Part shown: one piece after another, positions 32,986 to 35,906 of the stretch | How positions within the stretch are numbered: position 1 is the first letter of the stretch | Layout: each line of letters opens with the position of its first letter | Origin: Alicyclobacillus sp. | GTDB lineage: Bacteria > Bacillota > Bacilli > Alicyclobacillales > Alicyclobacillaceae | DNA length: 35,906 nt | NCBI GenBank assembly: GCA_023512635.1 | Contig: JAILZF010000004.1 | Location: forward strand, 1 to 35,906 | Direction: 5' to 3' | Program-made: the position numbers and the translations under genes | The notes under the pieces: model-generated | The model's input: only the letters and a program-made list of their open reading frames with translations | Database searches by the model: none | Told to the model about the DNA's origin: nothing

Positions 32986-34842
32986 TTACGCACCAGCGCC
33001 TGCCGGTCCGCGCGGCAGGGTAAACCAAAAGCGACTGCCTGCGCCCAGCTGGGTCTCTACCCCAATCCGGCCGCCATGCAGTTCCACGAGGTGTTTGGCG
33101 ATGGCCAAGCCTAAGCCCGTTCCGCCAGACGACCGGCTGCGCGCTTTATCGACTCGGTAGAAGCGTTCAAAGACGCGTTCAGCGTCCGCTTCCGGAATCC
33201 CAGGCCCAGTGTCCGCCACAGCAAGCTCTACCGTTTCCTGCATATCCCGGACCTGCAACGTCACCTGGCCACCGGCCGGGGTATACGCCAGGGCATTGGT
33301 TAGCAAGTTCACCAAGACCTGCTCCACCCGGTCGGGATCGGCACAGACCCACACCGGTTGGGGCGGCCGTTCCACCGTCAGTTGCAAACCGCGTGCCGCA
33401 GCTTCGGGCGCCCATTTGGCTGCACACACCGCGGTCAGGTCGGCGACATCCACCTTTTCCCGGCGCAACGGCACGTGACCGCTCTCTAAGCGGGATAGTT
33501 CCAGCAAATCACAAACCAAACGGTGCAACCGTAACGCCTCGCTGTGCATCATTTGAACAAACGACCGGGCTGTCTCCGTGTCCGCCAAGGCGCCATCGAG
33601 CAGCGTCTCGGCAAAACCTTGAATGGCCGTCACCGGCGTGCGCAACTCATGCGACACATTGGCCACCAGTTCACTGCGCATACGCTCCAGGCGGCGCCAG
33701 GACGTGACGTCTTGGCTGGCCACCACCGCTCCTGTCACGGTCCCCCACGGACTGTATACCGGCGAGACCTGGACCACTGCCATGCGTTCGCCGGGGCCTG
33801 GCAGATGGACCTCCAGTTCCCCCTTGGCCCCTTCCGCCAAGGCCCGGTCAATCATGGCGCCTACGTCCGCTACGGCCAACACCTCACGGTGCGGCTGGCC
33901 GGAACGGACGCCCTCGCTTGGGCGCAGCAGGACCTCCGCCGCCTGGTTTGCCATCACCACTCGGCCCGCTCGGTCCACGACTAAAACACCCGCGGACATC
34001 TGCTCAATCACGAGCGACAAGGTGTTTTTCTCTTGGGTTAACGCAGCCCGTTGTTGTTGAAGACGCTGCGCCAAGTGGTTGAGAGCCCCCGTCAACGCCG
34101 CCATTTCGGCTGGTCCACCGGCAGCTGCGAGGCGTTCCCTTGCGCCTTCCGCCAGTGCCAAGACCGACTGGGACAACCCTTGCAGTTGTCTGCCCCAACA
34201 GCGGCCTCGCCACCCTGCTGCCACTACCACGCCACACAACACCCCTAAGCTGCCTACACAGATCACCGCCCAACGCTCAAGCAACTGCCGCCCCCACAGC
34301 GCCAGATTATCGCTAACCCGAACGGCCCCCACCACCTGGCCGGCGGATCGGACAGGGACAGCGACAGACCGGATATTGCCTTCAGGCCCTCGCTGCTCTG
34401 TAAGTGTGTCGTTGCCTGACAACGCCGCCTTCACCTCGGGTGGTAGTCCATCGCCCCCACCTGTAGCGCCTGCCGCCGAAGGTATCCCCCCAGGCCAACG
34501 GACCACGACCTGTCCATCCAGGTTGTAAACCGCCAGCTGTTCCCCCGTACGCCGCGGCCATTGTTGCAACAGTGCAAGCATGTGGGGGTTAGCGATCTCA
34601 CCCTGGCCGTTGGACGAAGCAGCGTGCATCGCTGCCAACGGTTCCGCAGTGCTGGCCACGGCCACAGACAGCGCTTGCCCCTCGCGCACCAGCTGCCGGT
34701 CGGCATCCACCTTGGCGTCCCGCTCCAGCCAGGCCAGTGCCCAGATGGCATTCAATACAATCCACACCCCGGTCACCAAGGCAAACCAACGCATCGCCTG
34801 CCCAGCCAACCGACCTCCCAAGGCGACAGGTCCGCGCATCAC
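32986..34842 (-). CDS. Membrane sensor histidine kinase (PhoR/WalK-like)
   Basis: A 618-residue kinase. Domains in order: first membrane helix (about 19-38), an outer sensory domain (about 40-185), second helix (about 190-211, VICVGSLGVLCGVVVAAGW), HAMP-like linker, PAS domain (from about 275), HisKA with phosphoacceptor His in ANVSHELRTPVTAIQGF, and HATPase with NLLTNALAYTP, DTGPGIP and GTGLGLAIAKH. It is the partner of the response regulator whose stop is two bases upstream. GTG 34842 is used because GGGGGT lies nine bases before it; ATG 34839 is also possible. The signal is not known; phosphate limitation is one option by similarity. Confidence 0.92.
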   Translation of the reverse strand: MMRGPVALGGRLAGQAMRWFALVTGVWIVLNAIWALAWLERDAKVDADRQLVREGQALSVAVASTAEPLAAMHAASSNGQGEIANPHMLALLQQWPRRTGEQLAVYNLDGQVVVRWPGGIPSAAGATGGGDGLPPEVKAALSGNDTLTEQRGPEGNIRSVAVPVRSAGQVVGAVRVSDNLALWGRQLLERWAVICVGSLGVLCGVVVAAGWRGRCWGRQLQGLSQSVLALAEGARERLAAAGGPAEMAALTGALNHLAQRLQQQRAALTQEKNTLSLVIEQMSAGVLVVDRAGRVVMANQAAEVLLRPSEGVRSGQPHREVLAVADVGAMIDRALAEGAKGELEVHLPGPGERMAVVQVSPVYSPWGTVTGAVVASQDVTSWRRLERMRSELVANVSHELRTPVTAIQGFAETLLDGALADTETARSFVQMMHSEALRLHRLVCDLLELSRLESGHVPLRREKVDVADLTAVCAAKWAPEAAARGLQLTVERPPQPVWVCADPDRVEQVLVNLLTNALAYTPAGGQVTLQVRDMQETVELAVADTGPGIPEADAERVFERFYRVDKARSRSSGGTGLGLAIAKHLVELHGGRIGVETQLGAGSRFWFTLPRGPAGAGA

Positions 34843-34844
34843 GG

Positions 34845-35633
34845 CTATCGACCCCCGCCGCTGGCCAGTTTATAGCCTACACCGCGGACCGTCTGGATGT
34901 ACTGCGGCCGTTTCGGATCGTCCTCCAATTTTTCGCGCAAGTGTGAAATATGGACATCCACCATGCGGGTGTCTCCAGGGTTGTCGTACCCCCAGACCCC
35001 GGACAACAGCTGGTCCCGGCTCAACGCTGCCCCCGCGTGCCTTGCTAAGAACAGCAACAGGTCGAACTCGCGAGCCGTCAACTCCACGAGCCGCCCGTTG
35101 CGGTAGACCTCGCGTTCGCGCACACGCACCTCCAGGTCTTGCACGGTATAGACCTCTGACCTCGTCCCTGCCGGGTCTGTACCCGCACCTGTCATCCGGC
35201 GTAACACCGCCTTCACCCGCGCCACAAGCTCTCGCGGGGAGAACGGTTTGGTCACGTAATCGTCTGCCCCAAGTTCCAGCCCTAACACCCTGTCCATCTC
35301 GTCCGCCCGCGCCGTTAGCATAATGATGGCAGGCCGCGATCCCGCTTGGCGCAACTGGCGGCACACCTCCATCCCGCTGATGCCCGGCAACATGACATCG
35401 AGCACGAGCACGTCCGGGTCACAGCGCGGTACCAGTGCCAACGCCTCAGACCCACTGTGCGCTACACATACCTGAAACCCCGCTTGGGACAGGTTGTACT
35501 CCAACAGGCGGGCAATGGCCAGTTCATCTTCCACCACCATCACCACCGCTGGCTGGTCCTGTCCAGCCCTATCCAGCCCATGCGTCTTTTCCACCCGTAC
35601 CACCTCACCGTCACGCACGTTGCGCGTGGCCAT
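34845..35633 (-). CDS. OmpR/PhoB-family response regulator
   Basis: A 262-residue regulator: an N-terminal extension of about 28 residues, a receiver domain with VVEDE, phosphoacceptor Asp in VLVLDVMLPG and Lys in DYVTKPF, then a winged-helix domain (LTAREFDLLLFLARHAGAAL, VDVHISHLREKLEDDPKRPQ, then TVRGVGYKL). The ATG shares a base with the stop of the small gene upstream (TAATG), so it is translated by coupling; it has no good ribosome site of its own. The extension could be shorter if an internal GTG is used. Confidence 0.92.
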   Translation of the reverse strand: MATRNVRDGEVVRVEKTHGLDRAGQDQPAVVMVVEDELAIARLLEYNLSQAGFQVCVAHSGSEALALVPRCDPDVLVLDVMLPGISGMEVCRQLRQAGSRPAIIMLTARADEMDRVLGLELGADDYVTKPFSPRELVARVKAVLRRMTGAGTDPAGTRSEVYTVQDLEVRVREREVYRNGRLVELTAREFDLLLFLARHAGAALSRDQLLSGVWGYDNPGDTRMVDVHISHLREKLEDDPKRPQYIQTVRGVGYKLASGGGR

Positions 35634-35830
35634 TACAAGTCGTCCGCTTCGTCAAACAGCGGCAGCTTGTCGCCTTTCCCCGCTTGGGCGGTTTTGTCTG
35701 TCACCATCCGGTCGTGGACAAGGCTAGGCCGCGCCTTGATCTCCTCGTCGAAGAGATCAGTCTCCAACGTGTATTGCACCCCGTCTGGGCGTTCCATCAC
35801 CAAGACGCGAATACGCCGTACCTTTGCCAT
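35633..35830 (-). CDS. Small protein coupled to the response regulator, function unknown
   Basis: A 65-residue charged protein, acidic overall, with no signal peptide or membrane segment. Ends in KLPLFDEADDL. Start ATG 35830 has AAGGGGG seven bases upstream and the stop overlaps the regulator start by one base, so it is a true gene. I do not recognise a family. Tight coupling suggests it is needed in step with the two-component system. Confidence 0.65.
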   Translation of the reverse strand: MAKVRRIRVLVMERPDGVQYTLETDLFDEEIKARPSLVHDRMVTDKTAQAGKGDKLPLFDEADDL

Positions 35831-35897
35831 GGCAATCCCCCTTGGGCGTCAATCCTGTCTTTATGGCACAGGCTGGATCCTTCAGCCCTTTGACTCT

Positions 35898-35903
35898 ACT
35901 ATA
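35898..35903 (-). promoter_or_regulatory. Possible -10 element of the two-component operon
   Basis: TATAGT on the minus strand at the window edge, about 70 bases upstream of the 65-residue protein gene. The -35 region would lie beyond the end of the window, so it cannot be verified. Confidence 0.25.
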
Positions 35904-35906
35904 CCC

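Overview
The window looks like chromosomal DNA of a high-GC Bacillota bacterium, most plausibly of the Alicyclobacillaceae/Bacillales type. This is inferred from strong AGGAGG-type ribosome sites, frequent GTG/TTG starts, sigma-A promoters with 17-base spacers, a Bacillus-like order of sulfate-assimilation genes, a DegS-type kinase and an OmpR-type response regulator with a PhoR-like kinase. I see no rRNA, tRNA, insertion sequence, prophage or CRISPR array.

Layout. 25-1482: two ATPases of a branched-chain amino-acid (Liv-type) ABC importer, entering from the left edge. 1570-2409 (-): a ZIP metal transporter with a Fur-like box upstream. 2633-9324 (+): a sulfate-assimilation operon behind a clear sigma-A promoter: APS reductase (cysH), a TauE/SafE anion permease, sat, cysI, a uroporphyrinogen methyltransferase carrying a half-size HemD domain, and sirB. 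Together they reduce sulfate through APS to sulfide and make most of the siroheme for CysI. cysC, cysJ and sirC are not present. 9552-10010: a small exported Gly/Ser-rich protein.

10198-18796 is the most interesting part, a cyclic-di-GMP signalling island. Two separate GEMM-I (c-di-GMP-I) riboswitches are readable. One (minus strand, 13512-13600) precedes a FapA-like protein and a GGDEF/EAL protein with intact EAL but degenerate GGDEF motifs. It has an intrinsic terminator and a visible 8-base antiterminator complement. The other (plus strand, about 16200-16288) lies just downstream of a near-consensus sigma-A promoter and precedes a 73-residue exported peptide. That peptide is followed by a sensor-less DegS/NarX-type histidine kinase and a TPR protein fused to a degenerate HD-GYP domain. 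A KaiC-like ATPase and a receiver-less LuxR-type regulator lie between the two riboswitches. A c-di-GMP-controlled secreted peptide next to a cytoplasmic kinase and a TPR/HD-GYP protein is the best candidate for an undescribed system.

18765-32122 is a mixed housekeeping and accessory stretch: a membrane-anchored metallo-beta-lactamase (MBL) fold enzyme, queC, a coupled pair of a beta-CASP-like MBL protein and a PLP enzyme, a MarR/MFS efflux operon, a HAD phosphatase, a PgaB-like polysaccharide deacetylase, a second small MBL enzyme, an unknown helical protein, glycerate kinase with an SDR dehydrogenase, and an ABC ATPase. 32290-35830 (-) holds a 65-residue unknown protein translationally coupled to an OmpR-type response regulator, its PhoR-like kinase, and a DedA-family membrane protein.
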